Shown here in pieces: positions 27,685-35,747 of a stretch of 64,000 nt of DNA. Below the pieces are notes generated by a model. The model ran no database searches. It had not been told where the DNA came from and saw nothing but the letters and a program-made list of their open reading frames with translations. Source of the stretch: Kibdelosporangium persicum (lineage in GTDB: Bacteria > Actinomycetota > Actinomycetes > Mycobacteriales > Pseudonocardiaceae); assembly GCF_013280595.1 (NCBI RefSeq), contig NZ_JAAATY010000033.1, positions 42,033 through 106,032 of the forward strand, read 5' to 3'. A program made the position numbers and the translations under genes. The stretch's first letter is position 1. Every line of letters begins with the position of its first letter.

Positions 27685-28806
27685 TCAGCCCCACACCTCG
27701 GCGGCGGTCTCGACGATCAGCGCCAGCTTCGCGAACTGCTCGTCGTGGGTCAGCGCGTTTCCCTCCACAGTGGACGAGAAGCCGCACTGCGGTGACAGGC
27801 ACAGCTGGTCGAGCGGGACGTGCTCGGCGGCTTCGTCGATCCGTCGTTTGAGGTCGTCCTTGTTCTCCAGTTCGCCGCGTTTGGTCGTGACCAGGCCGAG
27901 CACGACGAACTTGCCGGGTGGCACAAAACGCAGCGGCGCGAAGCCGCCTGAGCGGGCGTCGTCGTACTCCAGGAAGAACCCGTCCACGGCCAGTTCGGAG
28001 AACAGGGCCTCGGCGACGAAGTCGTAACCACCTTCGGCGGCCCAGGACGAACGGAAGTTGCCACGGCACATGTGAGTGGTGACCGTCAGCCCTTCCGGTT
28101 TGTCCGCCAGCGCGGCGTTGACCTGCTTGATGTAGCGCAGGTGCTGGTGTTCGGCGTCGTCGCCGCGAGCCTTGAGCAACGCGCGCTGCTCGGGGTCGTT
28201 GAGGTACGCGAAGCTGGTGTCGTCGAGCTGCAAGTAGGTGCAGCCCAACGCGGCGACACCGGCGACCTGGTCGGCGTACGCCGCGGACAGGTCCGCCCAG
28301 AACTGGTCTTCGTCGGCGTAGACGGCGGGATCGATGGCCGCGCGCCCGCCGCGGTAGTGCACCATGCTCGGCGACGGGATCGTCAGCTTCGGGGTGACGC
28401 CGTCGCCGACGACCGACTTCAGGAAGGTGAAGTCCTCGGCGAAGATGGTCTCGGGCAACCGCACCGGGCTGTCCACGTGCAACGCGGCGGACGTGAACTC
28501 GATGTCGCCCTCGGCGTTGTGGAACCGCACCTTGATCTTGTCGTCCGCCCGGCTGATCCCGCCGAGCCGGTAGATGAAGTCCATGTGCCACGACGTGCGC
28601 CGGAACTCGCCGTCGGTCGCCGACGGCAGCCCGGCGTCGCGCTGCCTGCGGACCACGTCACGGATCGCGTCGTCCTCGATGGAGCGCAACTGTTCCGGTG
28701 AGATCTTCCCGGCCGCGTGGTCGGATCGGGCTGCCAGCAGAGCGGGCGGCCGCAGCAGGCTGCCCACGTGGTCGGCTCGGAACGGCGGCGTAGTGCGCAC
28801 GGTCAT
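27685..28806 (-). CDS. Cobalamin-independent methionine synthase-like (MetE C-terminal domain) protein
   Basis: About 373 aa; ATG 28806 is used, but AGGAGG abuts it, so GTG 28800 or ATG 28824 may be the true start. The fold of the MetE catalytic half is present: 'RADHVGSLLRP', zinc ligands in 'THMCRGN' (His and Cys), Glu in 'FFLEYDD' and Cys in 'LSPQCGF'. It lacks the N-terminal half of true MetE (~750 aa). Such stand-alone proteins are thought to transfer methyl groups between thiols, or act in other C1 chemistry. No methionine pathway gene is adjacent. Confidence 0.88.
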   Translation of the reverse strand: MTVRTTPPFRADHVGSLLRPPALLAARSDHAAGKISPEQLRSIEDDAIRDVVRRQRDAGLPSATDGEFRRTSWHMDFIYRLGGISRADDKIKVRFHNAEGDIEFTSAALHVDSPVRLPETIFAEDFTFLKSVVGDGVTPKLTIPSPSMVHYRGGRAAIDPAVYADEDQFWADLSAAYADQVAGVAALGCTYLQLDDTSFAYLNDPEQRALLKARGDDAEHQHLRYIKQVNAALADKPEGLTVTTHMCRGNFRSSWAAEGGYDFVAEALFSELAVDGFFLEYDDARSGGFAPLRFVPPGKFVVLGLVTTKRGELENKDDLKRRIDEAAEHVPLDQLCLSPQCGFSSTVEGNALTHDEQFAKLALIVETAAEVWG

Positions 28807-28910
28807 CCTCCTGGCTCGCGTCATCGCATCCCCCGAGCCTGCCAGATTTCGTGCGGTCGGTGTGAAGGGGACGGGACCGGTCCCGGCGGTCACGCTCATG
28901 CTGGGGAAGT

Positions 28911-29543
28911 GTGAAGCAGCGTGGGAAACGTCCGGCGCGGCGCGGAACGTTCGTGGTTCGGCATCGACTACGGCTCGGTGGTGTGGTGAGCGGCGTGTTG
29001 TTGGTCGCCGCCCTGGGATTGCTGGCGTTCATGGTTCCTGCGTCGCCGTGGTGGATCATCCCGATGTTCGAGTCGGTGGACGGCGTCGGCTCGTTCCTGA
29101 TCACGCTGTTCGCCGTGCTCCTGGTGCTGGGCCTGCCCGCGATGGTCGCGGTGCTCGCCGGGATCCGCCCCGGCAACGCCGCACTGCGCCGACGTGTGCT
29201 GGCCATGGACGACGCGGGCGTGTGGATCTACGAGTCGGCGAAATGGTGGTCCGCCCCGCGGCTGGTGCCCTGGCATGACGCCGGCCCGGTCGAGCTGTCC
29301 ACCCGCGCGCACTCCGACGTCGATCCCGCCGAGACGGGGTCTGTGCCGATCTTGGTGCCGTGGGATTACCTGACGTTCGGCGATCCGCCCGTGGCCGTCA
29401 TCCACCTGCTGTGGCTGACCGCGCCCGCCGAGGAGATCGTCGAGCAGGCCCGGCGCCGCCGGCCGGATCTCGTCGTGCTCGACGAACGCACCCCTCCGCC
29501 AGCGGGTCTCGGTGGTTGGGTGCTCCGTCGGCGTCGTCGCTGA
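28911..29543 (+). CDS. Membrane protein with two transmembrane helices, unknown function
   Basis: 210 aa from GTG 28911. Two hydrophobic helices (~22-42 and 58-82) follow an Arg-rich N terminus. The soluble C-terminal part contains 'MDDAGVWIYESAKWWSAPRL' and 'PWHDAGPVEL', patterns common in actinobacterial proteins with a PH-like or DUF-type C-terminal domain, but I cannot name a family. It diverges from the MetE-like gene with ~100 bp between starts. No partner is apparent. Confidence 0.65.
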   Translation: MKQRGKRPARRGTFVVRHRLRLGGVVSGVLLVAALGLLAFMVPASPWWIIPMFESVDGVGSFLITLFAVLLVLGLPAMVAVLAGIRPGNAALRRRVLAMDDAGVWIYESAKWWSAPRLVPWHDAGPVELSTRAHSDVDPAETGSVPILVPWDYLTFGDPPVAVIHLLWLTAPAEEIVEQARRRRPDLVVLDERTPPPAGLGGWVLRRRRR

Positions 29544-29574
29544 ACCTGTGGCACCGCATCCCCCGTTGAGGATG

Positions 29575-29931
29575 TCACATTGATAGTTCTTTCCACTTAG
29601 ACTGATACATTTCGATCTCGGCGGGCTGCGTCACCGAAAGATACCCTGAAATCAACTCAACAGTGACCAACTCAGCGTCAGCGATGTCGAATGCCTCGGT
29701 GGGGTGGATGCCCTGCCGAGGCGCATTAGCAGGGATGATACCGATCGAAACCGTTGGGCGCCTGTGCACGCGTAGCAGATAGTGGAGCTGGTCAATATGC
29801 AACTCTACCGACCAGGGGTGCAACCATAGTACCCATTCCTCCAGTACAAACAACCATCGAGCATCTGGACGGCTCAGTAGAGTCTGGCGGTCCATTCGCT
29901 CAACGACCGCCGCTTCCACGTCTGCTTCCAT
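29575..29931 (-). pseudogene. Truncated XRE regulator: DUF5753 C-terminal fragment
   Basis: 118 residues matching the second half of the DUF5753 ligand-binding domain: 'VVERMDRQTLLSRPDARWLF', 'VLEEWVL', 'QLHYLLRVHRRPTVSIGIIP'. Complete family members (~280 aa) start with a helix-turn-helix and a first DUF5753 half. Both are missing, and the frame ahead shows no homology. Base composition is clearly less GC-rich than in flanking genes, so this is probably transferred and decayed DNA. A short functional protein cannot be excluded because the fragment itself is intact. Confidence 0.6.
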
Positions 29932-30235
29932 ATTCCAGGTCGTGATCAGCGTTATCGCGCACTGACCGAGCTGTGGAATTGGTGATGATCTCTATGTCTG
30001 CTGGGGTGAGGAGCATGGTGCCTACGTGGTCGATGTGGACGGGGAAGAGGTGGCTGTTCCAGTCCCATTCGTAGAGGCCGACGGTGCCTAGTCTGCGGTG
30101 CCCTTTGATCTTGTGCCGGGTTTTGATCCTGGTGCCGGGAAAGGGGCGGCCGTTGCGGGGCGTGGGCAAGGTTCTACCAGGGCTTGGGTACCTGACTTGC
30201 GGATCTTCGCTCTGATCGTCTGGTTGGCTGCTCAT
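29900..30235 (-). CDS. Hypothetical protein
   Basis: 111 aa from ATG 30235. The N-terminal 30 residues are polar and Pro-rich. The middle is basic and looks folded ('RIKTRHKIKGHRRLGTVGLY', 'EWDWNSHLFPVHIDHVGTML', 'LTPADIEII'). I recognise no family. Its 3' end overlaps the DUF5753 fragment by 32 bp in another frame, so one of the two has probably lost its normal end. It diverges from the XRE-TPR gene across 188 bp containing a GTGCAC inverted repeat, consistent with shared control. Confidence 0.5.
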   Translation of the reverse strand: MSSQPDDQSEDPQVRYPSPGRTLPTPRNGRPFPGTRIKTRHKIKGHRRLGTVGLYEWDWNSHLFPVHIDHVGTMLLTPADIEIITNSTARSVRDNADHDLEYGSRRGSGGR

Positions 30236-30281
30236 GATCCGTCATGTGGTCGGCGTTGCTGTCTTGCCGCTGATCAGATGG

Positions 30282-30301
30282 TGTGCACTGTGGTGTGCAC
30301 A
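30282..30301. promoter_or_regulatory. Operator-like inverted repeat between divergent genes
   Basis: Perfect 7-bp arms TGTGCAC (30282-30288) and GTGCACA (30295-30301) flank a 6-nt centre. The repeat lies between the 111-aa gene (minus) and the XRE-TPR regulator (plus), a common place for an autoregulatory site. The regulator that binds is not known. Confidence 0.45.
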
Positions 30302-30423
30302 AGCGGCTGCACATGATCAGCACCCCGTGCGGGCTTGTGGCGGAGTTACGCTGGTGTGTCAGCAAGGGCGAAGCAGTGAGTGACGGGGCGTGACCTGGGT
30401 TGACGCGGGAACCAGACGCGATC

Positions 30424-32103
30424 ATGGAGTTGCGGCGAGAGCTGGGTAAACACCTAGCCGCGTGCCGGACGGCAGCCGGATTAGTACAGGAGCAGCTTGC
30501 CCGCCGTGTGCACTGTGACCGCACCACCATCACGCATTTGGAGAACGGCGGCGCCCGTGGTGACGCAGAGTTGTGGCGGGCATTGGATGAGGCCACCAAC
30601 GCGGGCGGGCTGCTGGTCGACGGGTACACCCAGTTGACTGCGTCGCAGCTAGCGCATAAGGAACGGGTGCATCTGGACGCGGCGACGGCCGCACGCGCAC
30701 GGGTCGAGCAGTTGCGTCAACTGGACTCGGCACCGATCGAGACGCTGGACGGCGAGCCAGACCAGCACGGCGCCGATGGGCAGCCGGTGTTCCGCACGGT
30801 GCTTGCGCAGAAAATCCGGGATCGGCGGCAAACCTATGAGGAGTTCACCGAGGCCGCCGAAGTTGTTGCTCGTGAGCGTCGAGACCTTCAGTTGGGCACG
30901 ATCAGCTCGCGGCATCTGCAGCGTCTCGCGGCGGGTGTCGGCGCGCAGGGGCGGCCGTTGGGGCCGGTGCGCCCTGCGACGGCGCGGTTGCTGGAGCACA
31001 TGCTCGATACCAGTATCGAAGAGCTTCTTTCACCACCACGACCAGCAGCCAACCGCGAGACCGATCAGCCATCGACTGCTGACGCGGCGGTGGTCGGGCC
31101 GCTCGTAGCCATAGCCGCTGATGAGTCAGCTGCTTTTCTTGGTTGGGTTGAAATGGTTAATGTGGGTGATCTGTCGATAGAGCAGATGCACACCGAAATC
31201 CGGAGATCAGCGCGGGACTATTTGAAAGTTCCCACGATGCCGCTGTTCCAGCGCACCAAAGGACTGCGAGACAGATCTTTTGCGTTGCTGGCTGGGCATC
31301 AGAAACCCGCCCATGGTCGAGACCTCTACAGCGTGGCCGGTTGGTCGCTGACCATGTTGGCGTGGATGTCCATCGACCTCGGCTATCCGGAAGAGGCAGA
31401 AGATCATCTGCGCGCCGCGTGGGTCTGTGCTGAAAGGGCCGAAGAAAACAGCCTTCGGGCGTGGGTGTGCGCGACCCGCCACACGGCCGCACGATGGAAC
31501 GACGACTTCACCACCGCCGCCCACTATGCCGAGCAAGGTCTCCAGTACGCCCGCAATGGTGGTTCCGCGGAGCTGTTCCTGGCGAGTGCGTTGGCGTTGG
31601 ATCTTGCCCGCGCCGGCCAACACGAGAAAGCACAAGACGCACTCACGAGGGCCATGAACGCTGCGGAAACCCTCGATATGTCACAGGATGCGCTTGTGGG
31701 ACCGTTCGCCTGCACGATTGGGCGGGCTGGTGAGTTCTGGTCTGATGTCCACATTGCACTCGGACAACCCGCCGAGGCACTAGCCATCGCCGACAACGCC
31801 GTCAGCACCTTCGCGCGAACCCCGGTCCACCGGCGCAATCTTGGTTCTGAGCGCATGGTGCGTTGTCGACAAGTCCAAGCACATCTGTTGCTCGGGGACA
31901 TGGACGCCGCCTGGGGGGCCTTCACACCAGTAGTAGAGACCGCGCCAGAACATCGCGTCCAACCACTGGTACAGATTGTGGGCAGCATCGCCGACATGAC
32001 CGCCGCCAGCCACCACCACGCGGCGCCGATCGCGAAAGACATCACGGCTGCGGCCGTCGATTTCCGCCGCAACCACGCTCAAGCCCTTCTCCCACCCGCC
32101 TGA
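30424..32103 (+). CDS. XRE-family regulator with TPR-like C-terminal domain
   Basis: 559 aa from ATG 30424; TTG 30400 would add eight residues. Residues ~1-65 form the helix-turn-helix ('ELGKHLAACRTAAGLVQEQL', 'CDRTTITHLENG'). A second stretch at ~130-200 ('VLAQKIRDRRQTYEEFTEAA', 'ISSRHLQRLA') looks like another helix-turn-helix-type unit, as in multi-HTH actinobacterial regulators. The remaining ~350 residues are TPR-like helices ('ALDLARAGQHEKAQDALTRA'). It probably senses a small ligand or peptide. It is 21 nt upstream of the 2H phosphoesterase gene on the same strand, so the two may share a transcript. Confidence 0.85.
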   Translation: MELRRELGKHLAACRTAAGLVQEQLARRVHCDRTTITHLENGGARGDAELWRALDEATNAGGLLVDGYTQLTASQLAHKERVHLDAATAARARVEQLRQLDSAPIETLDGEPDQHGADGQPVFRTVLAQKIRDRRQTYEEFTEAAEVVARERRDLQLGTISSRHLQRLAAGVGAQGRPLGPVRPATARLLEHMLDTSIEELLSPPRPAANRETDQPSTADAAVVGPLVAIAADESAAFLGWVEMVNVGDLSIEQMHTEIRRSARDYLKVPTMPLFQRTKGLRDRSFALLAGHQKPAHGRDLYSVAGWSLTMLAWMSIDLGYPEEAEDHLRAAWVCAERAEENSLRAWVCATRHTAARWNDDFTTAAHYAEQGLQYARNGGSAELFLASALALDLARAGQHEKAQDALTRAMNAAETLDMSQDALVGPFACTIGRAGEFWSDVHIALGQPAEALAIADNAVSTFARTPVHRRNLGSERMVRCRQVQAHLLLGDMDAAWGAFTPVVETAPEHRVQPLVQIVGSIADMTAASHHHAAPIAKDITAAAVDFRRNHAQALLPPA

Positions 32104-32124
32104 ACCCAGCGAGGAGCAGCAGCC

Positions 32125-32748
32125 GTGTCGGAGCCGATGCGTGATCACTGGTGGTGGCGACCAGGCTGGCAGATTGGCAGATCCTTCTACACCTGGCACT
32201 TCACCTTCGAAAACCAACCAGCCATGCGCCGCTTGTGGGAGCACTACCAGCCCGTACTGTCCACAATCAACACCCTCGATCCCGTTGACTTCGAAGTGCT
32301 GCACCTCACCACCCAAGGCGTCGGCTTCACCGACGAAGTAACCACCGCCGACATAGATGCCATCATCGACCGGACACGGCACCACAGCGCCGACATCGAG
32401 CCATTCACCGTCACTGTCGGCCCCGCACGCATCGAACCCGAAACAGTCAAAATGCTGGCCCAACCAGCCGAACCCATCATCGAAGTTCGGCAAGCACTCC
32501 GCGACGCCATCGCCGACATCTGGGGTACCGAGAACGTCCCCGAAACCATGGACGGCTTCCGACCCCACATCAGCCTGGCCTACTCCAACACCGCTGGCCC
32601 AGCCGAACCCATAGCGCGGGCGCTCGCCGCCAGTGAACCGGCTACCGAAGACATACTGATCTCCACCGTGTCACTGATCAACCTCAATCGCGACTACAAA
32701 AGCTACCAATGGCGCACAATAGCCGCAGTTAATCTAGGTCAGCGATAG
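32125..32748 (+). CDS. 2'-5' RNA ligase family (2H phosphoesterase) protein
   Basis: 207 aa from GTG 32125, with GAGGAG upstream. The two HxT/S motifs that define the 2H superfamily are visible: 'VLHLTTQGVG' (~residue 60) and 'FRPHISLAYSN' (~148). Together they form a two-histidine site acting on cyclic or 2'-5' phosphodiester bonds in RNA or nucleotides. The coding sequence uses more A-rich codons than its neighbours, supporting recent transfer of this patch. Coupling to an XRE-TPR regulator recurs in actinomycete accessory DNA, but its substrate is unknown. Confidence 0.85.
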   Translation: MSEPMRDHWWWRPGWQIGRSFYTWHFTFENQPAMRRLWEHYQPVLSTINTLDPVDFEVLHLTTQGVGFTDEVTTADIDAIIDRTRHHSADIEPFTVTVGPARIEPETVKMLAQPAEPIIEVRQALRDAIADIWGTENVPETMDGFRPHISLAYSNTAGPAEPIARALAASEPATEDILISTVSLINLNRDYKSYQWRTIAAVNLGQR

Positions 32749-32860
32749 CCGGTCAATATGGGCCGGTGGATCCGCAGCGAGACAACCCAATGCGGTATAC
32801 CTATTCTTGACGAGTCTGGCAGTGTAAAGACCCGCAACTGTGACGCGAGAAGGACGCAAG

Positions 32861-33166
32861 GTGGACCGTAGCGCTCTTACTGCCGCCGCGGAGCGGCAAG
32901 AGAAGATGCTCGCAGCTATTCGGTCAGCCGCTCGCGAGGATGCCTCCACCGAAGACGTTCAAATGCTGCTACGCGAAGTACTCCGCGAGATGGGGCCTCT
33001 TCACACAGAAGTACTTAGGTGTCCTAGATCGCGCGAACATGGCGAGACGCGACGAGATGCCCCACGAAGCTACCAACCAGACACCCGAGACAAGCTCAGC
33101 CCCCTGCGCGTTCCTCTGGTCTGCTGTGGGTCCGACACCATCTCGGACCCACAGCAGACCAGATAA
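32861..33166 (+). CDS. Small hypothetical protein, probably frameshifted
   Basis: 101 aa from GTG 32861, behind AAGGA. The first ~45 residues are a plausible helix ('DRSALTAAAERQEKMLAAIR'). After the G4 run at 32992-32995 the frame becomes Arg/Pro-rich and unstructured, while the neighbouring frame reads 'LFTQKYLGVLDRANMARRDE', which looks like the natural continuation. Removing one G would join them. The end of the frame runs into the 20-bp hairpin at 33116, which is unlikely to be coding. No family was recognised. Confidence 0.45.
   Translation: MDRSALTAAAERQEKMLAAIRSAAREDASTEDVQMLLREVLREMGPLHTEVLRCPRSREHGETRRDAPRSYQPDTRDKLSPLRVPLVCCGSDTISDPQQTR
33116..33162 (+). terminator. Strong hairpin, perfect 20-bp stem
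   Basis: Arms 33116-33135 and 33143-33162 are perfectly complementary around the loop CACCATC. The stem ends the less GC-rich patch and precedes the T7SS cargo module. It is most simply a transcription terminator, without a U-tract. Its length and perfection are unusual. Confidence 0.7.
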
Positions 33167-33277
33167 CATTTATGTAACCAAATGTGAGTTCCCCTTTCCG
33201 GGACGTCGTCCGCTTTGCCGGAAAACACCGTACGGCCCGTGGTCCCACTGATACGCTCGGTGCGGGAGGAGGGACCG

Positions 33278-33571
33278 ATGACCGGGTTCGAAGTCGATCC
33301 CAAGGTGCTGCGGGCCGCGGCTGACGCCGCGAAGCAGGCCGCGGGTGTCGTGAGCAAGCTGGAACTGGGCCGGGTGGCCGAGCTGGCCACCGCGCTGCCG
33401 GGCACGCAGTCCGCCGGGACCGCTGGTGAACTGGGCCCGCACTGGGAAGGTGCCACGGACAAGTGGGCCAAGGGCATGGACTCCTACGCCGGAGCGCTGA
33501 CCACGGCTGCCGGTCAGTACGAGGCGCGTGAAGGCGCGACGGGGCAGAACTTCCGCGGGATGGGCCGCTGA
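33278..33571 (+). CDS. WXG100-like T7SS protein
   Basis: 97 aa from ATG 33278, behind GGAGGAGG. It is a helical hairpin: 'DPKVLRAAADAAKQAAGVVS', a turn with 'GPHWEGATDKWAKGMDSY' (W-E-G in the WXG position), then a second helix. WXG100 proteins are small exported dimers or chaperone partners for larger T7SS cargo. Its stop overlaps the next gene's start by one base (TGATG), giving a fixed WXG100-effector pair. Confidence 0.8.
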   Translation: MTGFEVDPKVLRAAADAAKQAAGVVSKLELGRVAELATALPGTQSAGTAGELGPHWEGATDKWAKGMDSYAGALTTAAGQYEAREGATGQNFRGMGR

Positions 33572-34749
33572 TGGCCACCTGGGCCGAGGTCAGGCAGTGG
33601 CAGCCGGACCTCGTCGGCCAGATCGGAGACCATCTCGCCGCGCAGAACCGGCAGGTCGTCGGCCTGCAGGACGAGCTTGACGCCGCCAAGGCGGCCGGCT
33701 GGACCGGGGAGGCGGCGGAATCGGCGGACAAGGACCTTCGCCTCCGTCGCCAGGAGCTGGAGGACCTCGCCGCACGGCTGTCCGCCGCGGTCAAGATCAT
33801 CGACGATTCCGAGCAGGCGGTCCGGGAGCTGGTCCGCGGCGTCGAGGCGACCGAGGAGTACGCCGCCAAGAACGGTTACCGGATCGACAACGGCAAGGTC
33901 GTCGAGCTTCAGGACGCCGGTGGATTCCTCACCGCGGCGACTCTCCAGGTCGAGGTGCAGGCCATCCTGGCCCGCGCGGCGGAGATCGACACCGAGCTGA
34001 ACTCCGTGCTCAAGCGCATCGTGGCCGGCGAGATCGGCGACGCCGGGGCGACCACGCTGGCGGCTGCCGCGGCGGCGGGCCAGGACCGCATCAGCGACGA
34101 GCAGCGGCATCGTGATCTGCTGGCCAAGTACCAGGTCAAGACGGACAGCACGAAGGAATGGCCCAGCGGGGTGACCGGCTGGCTGGCCGAGCAGGCCGGT
34201 TTCAAGAAGGAGCGGGTCACCGAGTCCGAGGCGAAGTTGCTCGACGACCTGCAGGCGCGCAAAGGACTCCTCGGGCTCAAGGAGTTCGCCGACCTCCGGC
34301 AGGACGCGCTGCACACGGCGGAAGGCAAGTTCGAGGGCAAGGGCAAGACCGACGGGCACGCGGACGCCTTCCGGCACGCCTACTGGAACGCGCTGATGAC
34401 CCAGCGGTACGGCGAGGAATGGGCGCGCGACTTCGCCACCGCCCATGAGCGCAACCCGTCCAGCCACCACATCCCGGTGGGCATGGACCTGCACAACAAC
34501 GAGGTCGGCCGTCAGATCGCGCGGGCCAACCCGGACGCCAGCCCCGAGGAACTGGCGACTCTGGTCGAGCAGGCGGTCAAGGACGGGAAAATGGTGGTCA
34601 TCGACAAGAACGACACCCTGGTGCCGTCCAACGAGACGAACCCCGGCGACACCAGGGACACCAGGAACAATCCCTGGCCGACGGACAATCCCGGGCGCAA
34701 CGACGACCGTGACCCCGGCGAGCCGAACGCGAAACCGGACCAGTACTGA
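33571..34749 (+). CDS. T7SS cargo protein with C-terminal DUF6973 domain (candidate effector)
   Basis: 392 aa. The N-terminal ~110 residues form a long helical hairpin with 'AAGWTGEAAESADKDLRLRR' (WxG turn) like LXG/WXG targeting domains. A helical middle follows. Residues ~250-330 carry 'DGHADAFRHAYWNALM', 'YGEEWARDFATAHE' and 'MDLHNNEVGRQIA', the His/Asp/Arg-rich pattern of DUF6973, which is frequent at the C terminus of secreted actinobacterial proteins. The invariant His and Asp suggest a metal-dependent or hydrolytic site, but no activity is established. The tail is Asn/Asp/Pro-rich. A lipoprotein gene follows 2 nt after the stop. Confidence 0.8.
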   Translation: MATWAEVRQWQPDLVGQIGDHLAAQNRQVVGLQDELDAAKAAGWTGEAAESADKDLRLRRQELEDLAARLSAAVKIIDDSEQAVRELVRGVEATEEYAAKNGYRIDNGKVVELQDAGGFLTAATLQVEVQAILARAAEIDTELNSVLKRIVAGEIGDAGATTLAAAAAAGQDRISDEQRHRDLLAKYQVKTDSTKEWPSGVTGWLAEQAGFKKERVTESEAKLLDDLQARKGLLGLKEFADLRQDALHTAEGKFEGKGKTDGHADAFRHAYWNALMTQRYGEEWARDFATAHERNPSSHHIPVGMDLHNNEVGRQIARANPDASPEELATLVEQAVKDGKMVVIDKNDTLVPSNETNPGDTRDTRNNPWPTDNPGRNDDRDPGEPNAKPDQY

Positions 34750-34751
34750 CC

Positions 34752-35192
34752 ATGCGCTTGATCCTTGCCCTCATCGCACTGCTCGCTCTGCTGGCGGGGT
34801 GCGGCACGTCGGGAGTGACGGTGGAATTCGACGAGAACCTCGAGAAGACGATCGCCGAACTGGCCCGTTCCGGCGGCTCACGGCCGCTCAAGGAACTGGC
34901 GCCCGGCGACTGGACGTCGGTGAACGTCCTCACCGGCCCCGTCTCCGGCGCACGGATCGAGCAGGAGCTGGGCAAGCCCGTCGAGGTCGACGGCGACGGC
35001 ACGCACGACGGCGACTACGTGCAGGACGGCAACCTGCTCGTCTTCCAGCGCGACGGCGAGATCGTGCGCATGGTGAGCCTCGGCCAACTCGCCGCACTGG
35101 GCGACGGGGAGTACCGCGCCGACGTGGTGTTGCAGGCGAATGGTGGCGCGATCAAGATGACCGGCCCGGATGGACGTCCCCTGGACGGCTGA
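34752..35192 (+). CDS. Small lipoprotein, candidate immunity or partner protein
   Basis: 146 aa. The signal sequence 'LILALIALLALLAGCG' ends in a lipobox with Cys17 as the acylated residue. The mature part is acidic and beta-rich ('GDYVQDGNLLVFQRDGEIVR'). It starts 2 nt after the DUF6973 gene and is the last gene of the module. Lipoproteins in this position commonly neutralise a secreted toxin at the cell surface; here this is inference from order alone. No known family was recognised. Confidence 0.75.
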   Translation: MRLILALIALLALLAGCGTSGVTVEFDENLEKTIAELARSGGSRPLKELAPGDWTSVNVLTGPVSGARIEQELGKPVEVDGDGTHDGDYVQDGNLLVFQRDGEIVRMVSLGQLAALGDGEYRADVVLQANGGAIKMTGPDGRPLDG

Positions 35193-35210
35193 GGCTCGCT
35201 GGTCCGTGCG

Positions 35211-35747
35211 TCAGGGCCGGGTGGCGAAGTACCGGTGGACGTCCCGCCATGAGCACACCCGGTCGAAGCGTTTCTCGGAGACGTTGTGGTGCGCGTCGAA
35301 CAGGATGCCGTGGCCGGTGAAGATCTCAAGGTTGCGCGGGTTGTCGTCGATCAGGTAGTCCGCCCTGACGTACCGTTTGGAGCCGCAGAACACGTAACCC
35401 CGATCGGGGACGAAGGGGAACGACTCCCGCAGCCACAGGTACCGGTCGTGCAGCGAGACGGGATGATCCATGGCGGACGTGGCGATGATGATCTCGAAGC
35501 GTCCGGCCAACTCCTCCAGTACCCAGCGCGCGTCCCGCATGACGGGAACGTCCCGGGAGAATCCGGGTTCGTCGAGGCACGCCTCGACCTGAGCGCTGCG
35601 CGACGGAGGTACGGCGTCACGGATCTGCTTGCCGTGGATGGCTTCGCGGGACAGCACTTCGCCGAAGTCCGCCGCATATCGCCGCAGCCTCTTGGCGACC
35701 GTGTCGGCGGCCACCTCGTCGAGATCGACCGCGAGAACCTCCTTCAC
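35211..35747 (-). CDS. 5'(3')-deoxyribonucleotidase-like HAD protein (NT5C family)
   Basis: 178 aa from GTG 35747. The HAD phosphatase motif I is 'VDLDEV' (Asp8 nucleophile, Asp10). Motif II Thr/Ser lies in 'IIIATSAMDHP'. The conserved Lys lies in 'CGSKRYVRADYLIDDNP', which also holds the motif IV acidic residues. Length and order fit the small NT5C phosphatases that dephosphorylate nucleotides. The GTG start overlaps the TGA of the upstream gene (GTGA), so it is coupled to the FAD/NAD(P)-binding gene. Confidence 0.8.
   Translation of the reverse strand: MKEVLAVDLDEVAADTVAKRLRRYAADFGEVLSREAIHGKQIRDAVPPSRSAQVEACLDEPGFSRDVPVMRDARWVLEELAGRFEIIIATSAMDHPVSLHDRYLWLRESFPFVPDRGYVFCGSKRYVRADYLIDDNPRNLEIFTGHGILFDAHHNVSEKRFDRVCSWRDVHRYFATRP

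Noticed and set aside
33116..33162. Hairpin as a CRISPR repeat or attachment site
   Set aside because: It occurs once, with no spacer series, no tRNA and no integrase gene nearby; a terminator is simpler.
33070..33869. Minus-strand frames over the T7SS cargo genes
   Set aside because: Ser/Pro/Arg-rich shadows that cross the perfect hairpin. The plus strand has tightly spaced genes with ribosome binding sites.
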